In this document: in pieces, positions 1-9,354 of the stretch
Position numbering within the stretch: the first letter of the stretch is position 1
Layout of the letters: the number at the start of each line of letters is the position of its first letter
Source of the DNA: Acidobacteriota bacterium
Lineage (GTDB): Bacteria; Acidobacteriota; Terriglobia; Terriglobales; Acidobacteriaceae
Reading direction: 5' to 3'
NCBI GenBank assembly: GCA_003224905.1
Contig: QIAA01000049.1
Coordinates: 1 to 64,000, forward strand
Length of the DNA stretch: 64,000 bases
Position numbers and translations under genes: made by a program
Notes under the pieces: model-generated
Databases searched by the model: none
What the model was told of the DNA's origin: nothing
What the model saw: only the letters and a program-made list of their open reading frames with translations

Positions 1-120
1 GACGCTCGCGAGAAGCTGCAATTCGACTTGTTCTACATCAAGAATGCGTCGGTCGGGCTCGACCTGCTCGTAATGTTCGAGACTATCAAAATTGTGCTGC
101 TGGGCCGGGGCGCGCAATGA
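1..120 (+). CDS. C-terminal end of a polyprenyl-phosphate sugar transferase (partial)
   Basis: The open frame from the first base gives 39 residues ending at a TGA (118-120). It contains LQFDLFYIKNASVGLDL followed by a hydrophobic stretch and GRGAQ. This is the usual C-terminus of bacterial sugar transferases (WbaP/WcaJ/EpsB type), which load the first sugar phosphate onto undecaprenyl phosphate at the inner membrane. The catalytic part lies upstream of the window. The stop overlaps the next start as ATGA, so it is very likely the preceding operon gene and initiates the repeat unit of this EPS locus. Confidence 0.85.
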   Translation, partial: DAREKLQFDLFYIKNASVGLDLLVMFETIKIVLLGRGAQ

Positions 121-1238
121 AATTGATCTTTTGGCTGTCTGCAGCAATCATTGCGTATACGTATTTTGGGTATCCGGCTTGGCTCTGGCTTCGCAAGCGA
201 CTATGGCCCCGGCCAGTGAAGTCAGGGTCCTATAGACCATCGATTTCAATTGTCATGGTCGTGCGCAATGAGGCGCCGGTCTTGCAACGCAAGTTGGAGA
301 ACCTATTCGCCCTCGATTATCCGAGCGATCATCTTGAGTTTATTGTTGTCTCAGATGGCTCTGAAGATTGCACTAACCAGATTCTTACAGAATACGCCCA
401 AGATCCTCGGGTACGCGCGGTCGTTAGTCCTCTAGCTCGTGGCAAAGCTGCCGGTTTGAACGAAGCGGTCGCAATCGCCAGTGGGGAGTTAGTGGTGTTT
501 ACCGACGTTCGTCAGTACATCGAGCCACCATCGGTGCGATTGCTGGCCGAGAGTTTTGCCGATCCCGATATAGGTTGTGTGAGCGGGGAGTTGATGTTGG
601 GCAATCCCCAAACCGGTGAAACGGCCAAGGGCATGGGACTCTATTGGCGTATGGAGAAGCAGATACGCGAACTGGAAGCTGCGTCAGCATCGGTGGTTGG
701 CGCCACCGGAGCGATTTACGCAGTGCGCAGGAAATTTGTCGTACCGCTTCCACCGGAAACAATTTTGGATGATGTCTTTATCCCGATGAATGTGATCCGG
801 CAGGGTGCGCGCGTCACATTTCAGCCCATGGCCAGGGCTTGGGACATTCCCGATCTGGGCCGTGACCGTGAATTTGCTCGTAAAGTGCGGACGCTCAGTG
901 GAAACTATCAGTTGTTGCAGCTCGCACCTTGGCTGCTGAGCCGCGCAAATCCAGTCCTTTTTGAGTTTGTAAGCCACAAGTTAATGCGATTGGTGGCGCC
1001 GTTTGCTCTTGTCCTTACCTTGGTTGCCTCATTTCTGTTGTCTCAGCCGATGTACAAATTCGCCTTTTGGTTACAGCTGGCATTCTACGGACTAAGCGTT
1101 CTGGCTATGGTGGGCCTGACCCGTGGGCCGGTGACGCAGCTGGCTGACGCGGCTCTGACCTTCGTTACGCTGAACACGGCAGCAGTGGTAGCCTTCGTAA
1201 ATTTCGTGACCGGTCGCAAGGCGGTGTGGCTCCGGTGA
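117..1238 (+). CDS. Glycosyltransferase family 2, membrane-anchored
   Basis: A 373-residue GT2 enzyme, start overlapping the previous stop (ATGA). It has an N-terminal membrane helix (about residues 3-22), then a GT-A fold with SIVMVVRNEA, VVSDGSEDCT, the metal-site region VFTDVRQ and the acceptor/base region ILDDVFIPM, then a C-terminal membrane part of about three helices (from about 285). This layout matches processive or polyprenyl-linked GT2 enzymes of EPS loci that add sugars on the cytoplasmic face. Substrate cannot be told from sequence. It overlaps the next gene by 4 bp, so the first genes are probably co-translated. Confidence 0.88.
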   Translation: MKLIFWLSAAIIAYTYFGYPAWLWLRKRLWPRPVKSGSYRPSISIVMVVRNEAPVLQRKLENLFALDYPSDHLEFIVVSDGSEDCTNQILTEYAQDPRVRAVVSPLARGKAAGLNEAVAIASGELVVFTDVRQYIEPPSVRLLAESFADPDIGCVSGELMLGNPQTGETAKGMGLYWRMEKQIRELEAASASVVGATGAIYAVRRKFVVPLPPETILDDVFIPMNVIRQGARVTFQPMARAWDIPDLGRDREFARKVRTLSGNYQLLQLAPWLLSRANPVLFEFVSHKLMRLVAPFALVLTLVASFLLSQPMYKFAFWLQLAFYGLSVLAMVGLTRGPVTQLADAALTFVTLNTAAVVAFVNFVTGRKAVWLR

Positions 1239-2479
1239 GAATTCTATGGGTAAAAGCGAACAAGCTCCTGCCCGCACGTAGTGGTGGAGACATTCGCTCG
1301 TATAACATCCTCCGGCAGTTGGCGCGTCACCATCAGGTCACCTTGTTTTCCTACTACGATGGCAGGCCCGATTCTATCTATGAGACAGAACTGCGGCAAC
1401 ACTTTACCAACGCGGTGTGTGTGTGTACCAGAAAGAGCACGAATTCTCACCTGAAGCGAGGCCTTGACTATCTGTTCCATCTCCCGGACTCGCGACCGTA
1501 CGCCATCTCGCGATTTAGCTCTTTCGAGGTCCGAGAAAAACTAGCCTCGTGGTATTCCAACCGAGAATTTGATGTGGTTGTTTGTGACTTCCTGGATGCG
1601 GCAATCAACTTTCCCGAGTTGCTGACGATTCCTTCGGTCCTCTTTCAACACAATGTCGAGAGCGAAATCTGGCGAAGGCACGCGCAAACAGAATCGAACC
1701 TTGCCTTGAAATATTTTTACAGTATCGAATTCAGGCGGATGATCCGCTGTGAGCGGATGATCGTACGAAAGTTTCATCACGTCATCGCAGTTTCAGAACA
1801 CGATCGTGAGTTGATGGCCCGGTGGCGGAACCCTTTGCAGATTAATGTGATTCCCACTGGCGTAGAGGTGGCGCTATTTAAGTCAGCTGCACGGCAGTTG
1901 ACGCCGCAGGCGCTGGTTGTTTTCGTGGGCGCAATGGATTGGGAGCCTAATATCGATGCGGCCGAATTTTTCTGTAGCGAGGTGTTGCCACGAATTCAAG
2001 CCAAGATCCCTGAGGTGCGCTTCCGCATTGTTGGCCGCAATCCCGGACGGAGAGTTCAAAGACTGAAAGGGAAATCAGTCGAAGTTACCGGAACTGTCCC
2101 TAGTGTTCTGAACCATTTACAAGAAGCAGCTGTTGTGGCAGTTCCGCTGCGAGTAGCCGGCGGCACTAGGCTGAAAATCTATGAGGCCATGGCCGCAGGC
2201 AAAGCGGTAGTCTCCACTTCCATCGGTGCGGAAGGCCTGGATGTGCACCATGGGCGGGATGTCATTCTGGCTGATACCGCCGCAGAATTTGCGGATGCAG
2301 TCGTCATGCTGGTGAGCGACGAGAGCTTGCGCCAGGGTTATGAGAGGGCGGCGGTCGAGCTCGTGTCTCAGTATGACTGGCCCATCGTTGGAGAGAAATT
2401 CAGCCATGCGCTGCAAGCGGCACTCGAAATGACAAGCGAGTCAGCGGGGAAAGAGGTTGTGGGAGGGCGCGGGATCTAA
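1235..2479 (+). CDS. Glycosyltransferase family 4 (GT-B)
   Basis: About 414 residues. The GTG at 1235 overlaps the previous stop as GTGA and gives the typical start MRILWVKANKLLP; a GTG nine bases upstream is less likely. The N-terminal Rossmann half has SGGDIRSYNILRQLA, and the C-terminal half has the family E-x7-E region EAMAAGKAVVSTSIGAEGL. It resembles GT4 enzymes found in exosortase-associated EPS clusters (TIGR03087-like, judged by the N-terminal pattern and not tested). It should transfer a sugar from a nucleotide donor to the lipid-linked repeat unit in the cytoplasm. Confidence 0.88.
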   Translation: MRILWVKANKLLPARSGGDIRSYNILRQLARHHQVTLFSYYDGRPDSIYETELRQHFTNAVCVCTRKSTNSHLKRGLDYLFHLPDSRPYAISRFSSFEVREKLASWYSNREFDVVVCDFLDAAINFPELLTIPSVLFQHNVESEIWRRHAQTESNLALKYFYSIEFRRMIRCERMIVRKFHHVIAVSEHDRELMARWRNPLQINVIPTGVEVALFKSAARQLTPQALVVFVGAMDWEPNIDAAEFFCSEVLPRIQAKIPEVRFRIVGRNPGRRVQRLKGKSVEVTGTVPSVLNHLQEAAVVAVPLRVAGGTRLKIYEAMAAGKAVVSTSIGAEGLDVHHGRDVILADTAAEFADAVVMLVSDESLRQGYERAAVELVSQYDWPIVGEKFSHALQAALEMTSESAGKEVVGGRGI

Positions 2480-3804
2480 TGGCAACGGCAGCACCTGGCG
2501 GAATGCTGGAGCTTGCAACGCGCGAGCGCATTCTTTCGGGCGCCTTTTTTTGGTTGAGCGCTTTCTACTTCGTGTATTGTGCCCGCCCTGAGGAATGGAT
2601 TCCCGGTTTGCACCTTCTTCCACTGGCAAAGATTTCCGGTTTGTTCGCTCTCCTCGGACTCTTAATGAGCCTAGGGCGCTCAAAACGCGGCATCCGCGAC
2701 TTGCCTAAGGAAGCGATCTATCTGCTGCTCATGATCGGTCTACTGGTGGTGTCCGCTCTGTTTTCGCCAATCTGGAGGGGAGGTGCCTTTTTTCGCACCC
2801 TGGACTTCGGTAAAGTTTTAGTCGCTTGGATCCTAACATTTCTGTGTGCAACCGACCTCAAAAGATTGCGCCGTCTGCTCTATATTCAAACCGTCTCTGT
2901 GGCCTTCATATCTGTTGTTTCAGTGCTGAAGGGCCGCTCTCACCCTCGGTTGGAAGGGGCCATCGGCGGGATGTATTCGAACCCCAATGATTTGGCCTTC
3001 GCCATCGTTCTCTCACTTCCTTTCTGTCTGGCGTTTTTGTTGGGGACTGAGAGCCTGGCGCGCAAGCTCGCCTGGATGGTGGCCATGCTGATGATGGTGG
3101 TTGCTCTGGTGTTGACGGCTTCGCGCGGCGGGTTTATCACGTTCGTGGTGGCCGGAACAGTGTCCCTCTGGTATTTTGCTGTCAAAGGAAGACGCCCATA
3201 TCTGATTGTGGTGGTAGGACTAATTGCCGCATTTCTATTTTCCGCAGCAGGTGGCCAACTCGCAAAGCGTTTTCTCGCTCTTTCGGGAGAAGGCCTGGAC
3301 ACGCGGTTTGAAACCAGCGCCTATGGTTCATTCGAACAGCGCCGGTTTGCAATCAACAAGAGTCTCGAGGGCATTGCGCACCATCCGCTGCTTGGAATCG
3401 GGGTACACAATTTCCCGAACTATTCCGGGGTCTGGATCGAGGTACATGTAGCCTATTTACAGATTGCGGTAGAAGGTGGTCTACCCGTCCTGGTTCTCTA
3501 CTTGCTGTTCTTCTGGCGCGGATTCTCGAATTTAAGAAAGGTCAGACGGATCCGCAAGAACGATCCCGAAATAGGTCTATTAGTCGGGGCGCTTCATAGC
3601 TCGTTGATTGGTTTTCTTGTGGGAGCGGCGTTTGCCCCGGAAGCCTATCAATATTTCCCCTATTTCACGATCTGCTACACCGCAGTGTTGCTCGCCATCG
3701 TCAAAGAGGAAAAACAAGGCGACTTTGAAACCGAGCGCTCTAATCGCACCGAGCTTCGTGCGCAGTCGATTCATGGAGCGTCAGATCGCGTCTTGCAGGC
3801 CTGA
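2479..3804 (+). CDS. O-antigen ligase/polymerase-like membrane protein (Wzy_C)
   Basis: A 441-residue polytopic membrane protein with about ten or more hydrophobic segments. The Wzy_C/O-antigen-ligase region is recognisable from LTASRGGFITFVV and from GIAHHPLLGIGVHNF near the periplasmic loop. ATG overlaps the previous stop (TAATG). In a Wzx/Wzy pathway it would polymerise flipped repeat units, or ligate chains, in the periplasm. It is the only polymerase candidate seen, so Wzy is the better reading than WaaL, though sequence alone does not separate them. The long basic C-terminal tail (about 45 residues) looks cytoplasmic. Confidence 0.85.
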   Translation: MATAAPGGMLELATRERILSGAFFWLSAFYFVYCARPEEWIPGLHLLPLAKISGLFALLGLLMSLGRSKRGIRDLPKEAIYLLLMIGLLVVSALFSPIWRGGAFFRTLDFGKVLVAWILTFLCATDLKRLRRLLYIQTVSVAFISVVSVLKGRSHPRLEGAIGGMYSNPNDLAFAIVLSLPFCLAFLLGTESLARKLAWMVAMLMMVVALVLTASRGGFITFVVAGTVSLWYFAVKGRRPYLIVVVGLIAAFLFSAAGGQLAKRFLALSGEGLDTRFETSAYGSFEQRRFAINKSLEGIAHHPLLGIGVHNFPNYSGVWIEVHVAYLQIAVEGGLPVLVLYLLFFWRGFSNLRKVRRIRKNDPEIGLLVGALHSSLIGFLVGAAFAPEAYQYFPYFTICYTAVLLAIVKEEKQGDFETERSNRTELRAQSIHGASDRVLQA

Positions 3805-3856
3805 CCGGCTTGAGAGCTTAGAGTGAAAAACCTGCCCAGAATGGATAAAAGGACTT

Positions 3857-5113
3857 GTGCCTGTGACACATGAAATGGGAGCAACTTCCCTAGCACGCGA
3901 TCCAACATTAGGCAAGCGGCTGCGGCGGAGAGCTCACGAGAGCTTCGGCATGAAACTGTCCTACGGGTTCCGCGTTGGCGCTGGCTACGTCTGGGATCGC
4001 CTCACGCGGCGCATGCCCGCTAAAGCTGGCCATCTACTCATTGCGCTGGCGGACCATTTCGAGCCGGCTTTCATGCCGCAGAAATCACTCGCTCGCGCCT
4101 TCTATGATGAACAGGAGGGCCGGATTGAGTCCTGGTGTCGCGCATACCCGCGCGCAGCCTATGATGGGCGCGACAGCGAGGGGCGCCCGTTTGTGCATAC
4201 TTATTTTTACCCCGCAGAACAGTATGATCGTGGGTTGGTGGCCCGTTTGGCTGAGCATTGTAAGGCGGGGTGGGGTGAAATTGAGGTTCACCTGCATCAC
4301 GGTGTGCAAACTCCCGATAACGCAGAAAACACACGTCGCCAGCTCGTCAGCTTTCGGGATACGCTGGCTGAAGAGCATGGCTGCCTCTCTTATCTGGACG
4401 GTTTCGGAATGCCGAGATATGCCTTTGTTCACGGAAATTTTGCGCTGGCAAACTCCGCCGGTGGTCGGGGTTGCGGAGTCGATTCCGAAATGCAGATTCT
4501 GGCCGACACAGGTTGTTATGCTGACATGACTTTGCCAACAGCGGTGCCACATCCAGCGCAGACCGCAAAGATCAATTCTCTCTATGAATGCAAACTGCCG
4601 TTGTGGAGTCGCGCTCCACAACGACGAGGCCGGGATCTAGAGTCTGGCCGAGCTCCTCGGGCTTTCCCGCTGATTATTCAGGGGCCGCTGATGATTGTCT
4701 TGTCCCCGCGGTCTTCGCGGCTGTTGAGCATTGAAAATGGCGCTGTCACCGGCCGCAATCCACTCTCGGTGCAGCGTTTAGAAGTATGCAAGAGGGCAGC
4801 CATTCATGTGAAGGGACGGCCCGATTGGCGGTTCATCAAATTGCACTGCCACGGTATGGATCCGAGGCAGCAGGAAGCACTCTTGGGAGCACCCTTCACG
4901 CGCTTCCTGAGTGATCTCATAGAAAACGCCCGCCAACGAGGCGATACCCTACACTTTGTGACTGCGCGTGAAATGGTCAACATCATGTTTGCGGCATGCG
5001 ATGGGCGCGATGGCAATCCTGGTCAATATCGCGATTATCGCCTGAAACGTGTCCAGGCGACGTCTTTCGACCCTCGCTACGTCGATGACGCAACCGTACG
5101 AGCGAGAGGTTGA
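3857..5113 (+). CDS. NodB-like polysaccharide deacetylase-family protein
   Basis: About 418 residues with a GTG start; a second GTG at 3863 sits at better distance from AAAGGA (3848-3853). The body has GHLLIALADHFEPAF, EVHLHHG, FVHGNFALANSAGGRGCGVD, TGCYADMTLP and a C-terminal FIKLHCHG plus TAREMVN. I know this combination from a conserved, poorly characterised family in bacterial EPS loci with a deacetylase/glycoside-hydrolase (NodB-like) barrel. The His and Asp residues could bind metal, but the classic NodB TFDDG motif is absent. It lies between the polymerase and an amidotransferase, so a role in modifying the polymer is likely. Activity is not known. Confidence 0.7.
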   Translation: MPVTHEMGATSLARDPTLGKRLRRRAHESFGMKLSYGFRVGAGYVWDRLTRRMPAKAGHLLIALADHFEPAFMPQKSLARAFYDEQEGRIESWCRAYPRAAYDGRDSEGRPFVHTYFYPAEQYDRGLVARLAEHCKAGWGEIEVHLHHGVQTPDNAENTRRQLVSFRDTLAEEHGCLSYLDGFGMPRYAFVHGNFALANSAGGRGCGVDSEMQILADTGCYADMTLPTAVPHPAQTAKINSLYECKLPLWSRAPQRRGRDLESGRAPRAFPLIIQGPLMIVLSPRSSRLLSIENGAVTGRNPLSVQRLEVCKRAAIHVKGRPDWRFIKLHCHGMDPRQQEALLGAPFTRFLSDLIENARQRGDTLHFVTAREMVNIMFAACDGRDGNPGQYRDYRLKRVQATSFDPRYVDDATVRARG

Positions 5114-5116
5114 TCC

Positions 5117-7051
5117 ATGTGCGGAATAGCTGGCATTGTCAGTGCCTCGGCTGAAACCATCGAGCCGGCCCTGATCCACCGCATGTGTCAGACCATCATT
5201 CACCGGGGCCCGGATGATGAGGGAACCTTTATCAAGGGCGGCTGCGCGTTCGGTATGCGGCGGCTCAGCATCATCGATCTCGCGGGTGGGCACCAACCTG
5301 TTTTCAACGAGGATCGCTCCGCCTGGATCGTCTTCAATGGTGAAATTTTCAATTTTCAGGAGCTTCGGGCGGAGCTCGAGAAGCATGGGCACGAATTTTC
5401 AACCCTGACAGATACTGAAGTGATCCTCCACCTCTATGAGGAATTAGGTGCCGATTGTGTTCACAAGTTACGCGGGATGTTTGCCTTTGCGATCTATGAT
5501 GAAAAGCGTCGCGCCCTGCTCTTGGGTCGGGACCGCCTGGGCATTAAGCCCTTGCATTACGCGTGCGTAGAAGGGCGCCTGCTTTTTGGTTCGGAAATCA
5601 AGGCCATCCTTGCGGCCGCGCCCCAGTTGGGTACCTTGGACCACGAGGCACTGCACCAATACATGTACTTCGGCTATGTCCCAGACCCCGCAACCGCGTT
5701 TCGGCCAATTCGCAAGTTACCTGCCGGCCACCTTCTTGAGTTCGAAGCGGGCGAAGTTCGGGTCAGGAAGTATTGGGATCTACCGCAATACGGCACGCAC
5801 AATCCCGCCAGCGAAGAGGAGTGCCTGGAAGAGATGCAACGCAGGCTCTCCGAAGCTGTGCGAATCCGCTTGATCGCTGATGTGCCGCTTGGCGCCTTGC
5901 TAAGTGGCGGGACCGATTCCTCGACCGTTGTGGCCTTAATGGCACGCGCGAGTTCCCGCCCAGTTAAAACTTTCTCGATCGGGTTTCGACATGGCGATTT
6001 CAATGAGGCGCCTTACGCCCGTCTAGTTGCCCAGAAATTCGCCACGGATCATCATGAGCTGATTGTGGAGCCGGACCTAACCCGGACCATGGAAACCCTC
6101 AGCCGTTCTTTGGAAGAGCCCTTTGGCGACTCGTCCATGCTGCCAACCTATTACGTTTCGCGTTTGGCGCGCCAACATGTGACGGTCGTACTGTCCGGGG
6201 ATGGTGGCGATGAGCTATTTGCGGGATACGATCGCTATCACCTGAGACTCCGTCGACGCTCCTTTGACCTACTGCCCGCTTGGACGGGAGCCTTTTATCG
6301 CCGCCATATTCATAACCGAGTGCCGTATGGTATCCCAGGTCGAAATCTTGTGTTCAATGCCCTTTTGCCTCCACAGGAGCGTTATCTGGAAGGTATTTCG
6401 CTTCGCGGGTTCCAAAGGGAAATGTCTCTCCTCTCTCCTGAGTTCAGTCTTAGCAGTAACGGGCCATCTGACCCGCTGAGGATTTTCCGAAAGTATCTGG
6501 AAGCAGCTCCCGCGGAGGACGTGCTCAGTCGAATTCTTTATCTGGACAGCAAGACCTATCTACCTGGCGACATACTCACCAAGATCGACCGCATGAGCAT
6601 GGCGAATTCTCTCGAGGCGCGAGTTCCAATCCTTGACCACCCCTTTGTTGAATGGGTGACGGGGCTGACCCCGCGGTGGAAAATGCGGGGAAGCTCGCAA
6701 AAATACATTTTCCGGAAGTTGGCGGAGCGGCTGGGAGTGCCCCGGGAAGTGCTTGACCGTCCGAAGCAAGGGTTTGCTTTGCCTCTAGTTCATTGGATGC
6801 GGCACGAGTTGAAGGACATGGTGCTCACCATACTGCTGGAGCCCCGAACGCTGCAACGTGGATACTTTAACCCACAGGGCATCCGGCGATTGTTGAACGA
6901 GCATTTTCAATTGCGCCACGACCACTCCCCGCGCATTTGGCGGTTTCTGATGTTTGAGCTGTGGCACCGAAACTTCCTTGCAACACTGGGGGACACAGGG
7001 CCTCTGCCATCAGCAGGCCCTTACGATTGCTTGCGCGAGGAAGTCGGATGA
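5117..7051 (+). CDS. asnB: Asparagine-synthetase-like glutamine amidotransferase (1)
   Basis: A 644-residue class II amidotransferase. Cys2 after the start Met (MCGIAGIV) is the expected nucleophile of the N-terminal glutaminase, with the oxyanion/Gln-binding FNGEIFN. From about residue 230 comes the ATP-pyrophosphatase domain with the PP-loop LSGGTDSS (about 262) and VVLSGDGGDELFAGYDRY. In EPS clusters such proteins (XrtA-type amidotransferase 1 is one example) are thought to amidate a carboxylate on a sugar rather than make asparagine; that is inference from context. It starts 3 bp after the previous stop and overlaps the next gene as ATGA. Confidence 0.88.
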   Translation: MCGIAGIVSASAETIEPALIHRMCQTIIHRGPDDEGTFIKGGCAFGMRRLSIIDLAGGHQPVFNEDRSAWIVFNGEIFNFQELRAELEKHGHEFSTLTDTEVILHLYEELGADCVHKLRGMFAFAIYDEKRRALLLGRDRLGIKPLHYACVEGRLLFGSEIKAILAAAPQLGTLDHEALHQYMYFGYVPDPATAFRPIRKLPAGHLLEFEAGEVRVRKYWDLPQYGTHNPASEEECLEEMQRRLSEAVRIRLIADVPLGALLSGGTDSSTVVALMARASSRPVKTFSIGFRHGDFNEAPYARLVAQKFATDHHELIVEPDLTRTMETLSRSLEEPFGDSSMLPTYYVSRLARQHVTVVLSGDGGDELFAGYDRYHLRLRRRSFDLLPAWTGAFYRRHIHNRVPYGIPGRNLVFNALLPPQERYLEGISLRGFQREMSLLSPEFSLSSNGPSDPLRIFRKYLEAAPAEDVLSRILYLDSKTYLPGDILTKIDRMSMANSLEARVPILDHPFVEWVTGLTPRWKMRGSSQKYIFRKLAERLGVPREVLDRPKQGFALPLVHWMRHELKDMVLTILLEPRTLQRGYFNPQGIRRLLNEHFQLRHDHSPRIWRFLMFELWHRNFLATLGDTGPLPSAGPYDCLREEVG

Positions 7052-9354
7052 CAGCCTGCGAAGAAGAAGCCGCGGCACCACCCCGAGAGCAATTCCCCGC
7101 CAACGAGTCGCCTGTAAATGTATTCTTGATGACCGACAGCCTCGAAACTGGGGGCAGTGAACGGCAGTTCTCTGCCTTGGCACGCTCTCTCAATCCCGAC
7201 GCCTTTTCCGTTCATTTAGGTTGCATCCAAAAACGAGGAGCGTTTCTCGACGGGCTGGGGGATATTCAAGAATTTCCGCTCGGTCACAGTCTTTATGGGT
7301 TGCCCTCGGTACGAATGCGCTACAGGTTGAGCCGGCATTTGCGGCTATGCAAGATCGCACTTGCGCACGCCTTTGATTTCTATACAAATCTGACGGTTGT
7401 TCCAGCAGCACGCCTGGCCAGAGTGCCGGTGGTAATTGGCAGCCAACGCCAGCTTGGCGATCTACTCACGCGGGCAAAGGCCCGCGCGCAGTTGGAACTA
7501 TTGCGCTGCTGTGATGCCGTTGTCTGCAACTCGCAGGCGGCTGCCGAACGCCTGATACGGCGAGGTCTTACCGATACTCGCGTAGTCGTGATCCCAAACG
7601 GCGTCCCGGCGGAAGTTTTTGTCGAGGCCGCTCCCGCCCTGCCACGGCGGCCCGGGCTATTGCGGGTCGGCATGATCGCCCGCATGAACACCCCGGCAAA
7701 GAACCACCGGCTCGTTATCCATTCGGCCGCACGGCTGCGTGCCCGCCTTCCTGGAGTGGAGTTCGTTCTCATAGGGGACGGCCCTTTGCGTCCAGAACTG
7801 GAACGGGAAGCCGAGAGTCTGGGTCTACGGGACCGGGTGCGCTTCTTGGGCGAAAGGCGGGACATTCCTGCGATTCTGGCCTCGCTGGACTTATCGGTGC
7901 TTCCCTCGACGTCGGAGAGTTTGTCGAATTCAATTCTCGAATCTATGGCAGCAGGGGTGCCAACGGTAGCGAGTGAGGTGGGAGGCAACCCTGAATTGGT
8001 GACGGAACAAAGGGGCATTCTGGTTCCCGTAAACGACGAGGAAGCTCTGGCCTCCGCAATGGAGCGTCTCCTCTCCAGTGACGAACTGCGCAAACAATTT
8101 GGGAAGAATGCCAAACAATTCGCAGCCGAAAACTTCACCATGGAGCAAATGCGAAAGCGGCATGAGGAGCTCTACAGCGAATTGCTGGACAAGAAAGATT
8201 TGCGGCGTAAGCATCGCTACGCGGGCGGCTCACGGTCATTGCCGAATCCCAAATGCCTGCGTGTGGCGTTGGTGGCGGCTTCTTTACGCTATGTCGGAGG
8301 CCAATCCGTGCAGGCAGACTTGCTTCTGAGACATTGGAAACAAGACCGCGAGATAGAAGCGAAGCTCATACCCATCGATCCCACATTTCCGCTATTCCTC
8401 AGGTGGATTGAGCGCATCCCATTCCTTCGCACAATAGTGCGCCAGCCGATTTACCTGTGGCATGTTTGGCGTGACTTGCGAGAGGCGGACATTGCCCATA
8501 TTTTTTCTGCCTCATATTGGTCGTTTCTGGTCGCGCCGGCACCCGCGTTGTTCGTTGCGCGTCTACAACGGAAGAGAACCCTTATCCACTATCACAGTGG
8601 CGAAGCGCGTGATCACCTGCGCCGGTTCCGGACTGCACAACCTATCCTGAAATGGGCTGATCGTGTGGTCGTCCCTTCCGCATATCTTCGCGATGAATTT
8701 CGCCAGTTCGGAATTGAATCGCAGGTGGTACCGAACTTTATTGACCTTAGCCGATTTTCGTTTCGGATACGTAACCCACTCCGCCCGCATCTGGTTTGCA
8801 CTCGGGGATTCCACCCCTACTACTGTATTGATGTGGTTGTGCGGGCATTTGCCCGAATCCAGCGGGTCTTTCCGGACGCCTGCCTCGACCTGGTGGGGGG
8901 AGGACCTCTCGAAGGGCAAATTAGAAAACTCGTACGAACATCGAATCTGCAAAGAGTTACGTTTGTGGGCGTCACCTGCTATCAGGACATTGGCCGGTTT
9001 TACAACCAAGCCGATATTTTCATCAACGCCTCGCGTTTGGACAACATGCCAGTTTCCATTCTGGAGGCGTTTGCTTCTGGCACGCCGGTGGTCACCACCG
9101 CTGCGGAAGGAATACGTTACCTTGTGGAGCACGAGCGAACCGGCCTTCTCTGTGAAACCGGCGATGATGAAGCTCTGGCGAGGAACGTGCTACGGCTCTT
9201 GCAGGATCCGAACTTGGTGGCGCAATTGGTTTGCAGCGGCTATGAACAGGCGAAATGTTACTCTTGGGCCGAGATTCGGCCACAGTGGTTGCAGACTTAT
9301 CGTTCCCTGCACTGGAATACGCCGAAAACCATAAGCGAACTAAATGTGACATGA
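7048..9354 (+). CDS. Tandem fusion of two GT4 glycosyltransferases
   Basis: The ATG at 7048 (ATGA overlap with the amidotransferase) gives 768 residues, twice the family length. The first GT-B unit (about residues 24-375) begins FLMTDSLETGGSERQF and has the E-x7-E region LESMAAGVPTVASEVGGNPE. A short basic linker follows. The second (about 395-760) begins LRVALVAASLRYVGGQSVQ and has LEAFASGTPVVTTAAEGI. Both keep the nucleotide-sugar site, so one protein may add two successive sugars. No stop or frameshift is seen between the halves, so it is a real fusion and not a readthrough. A start at 6961 would overlap asnB by 90 bp and is rejected. Confidence 0.87.
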   Translation: MTACEEEAAAPPREQFPANESPVNVFLMTDSLETGGSERQFSALARSLNPDAFSVHLGCIQKRGAFLDGLGDIQEFPLGHSLYGLPSVRMRYRLSRHLRLCKIALAHAFDFYTNLTVVPAARLARVPVVIGSQRQLGDLLTRAKARAQLELLRCCDAVVCNSQAAAERLIRRGLTDTRVVVIPNGVPAEVFVEAAPALPRRPGLLRVGMIARMNTPAKNHRLVIHSAARLRARLPGVEFVLIGDGPLRPELEREAESLGLRDRVRFLGERRDIPAILASLDLSVLPSTSESLSNSILESMAAGVPTVASEVGGNPELVTEQRGILVPVNDEEALASAMERLLSSDELRKQFGKNAKQFAAENFTMEQMRKRHEELYSELLDKKDLRRKHRYAGGSRSLPNPKCLRVALVAASLRYVGGQSVQADLLLRHWKQDREIEAKLIPIDPTFPLFLRWIERIPFLRTIVRQPIYLWHVWRDLREADIAHIFSASYWSFLVAPAPALFVARLQRKRTLIHYHSGEARDHLRRFRTAQPILKWADRVVVPSAYLRDEFRQFGIESQVVPNFIDLSRFSFRIRNPLRPHLVCTRGFHPYYCIDVVVRAFARIQRVFPDACLDLVGGGPLEGQIRKLVRTSNLQRVTFVGVTCYQDIGRFYNQADIFINASRLDNMPVSILEAFASGTPVVTTAAEGIRYLVEHERTGLLCETGDDEALARNVLRLLQDPNLVAQLVCSGYEQAKCYSWAEIRPQWLQTYRSLHWNTPKTISELNVT

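Noticed and set aside
7380-8141. 253-codon open frame on the minus strand
   Set aside because: Lies entirely within the first GT4 half of the fusion gene; its product is Arg/Ser-rich low-complexity and has no family features.
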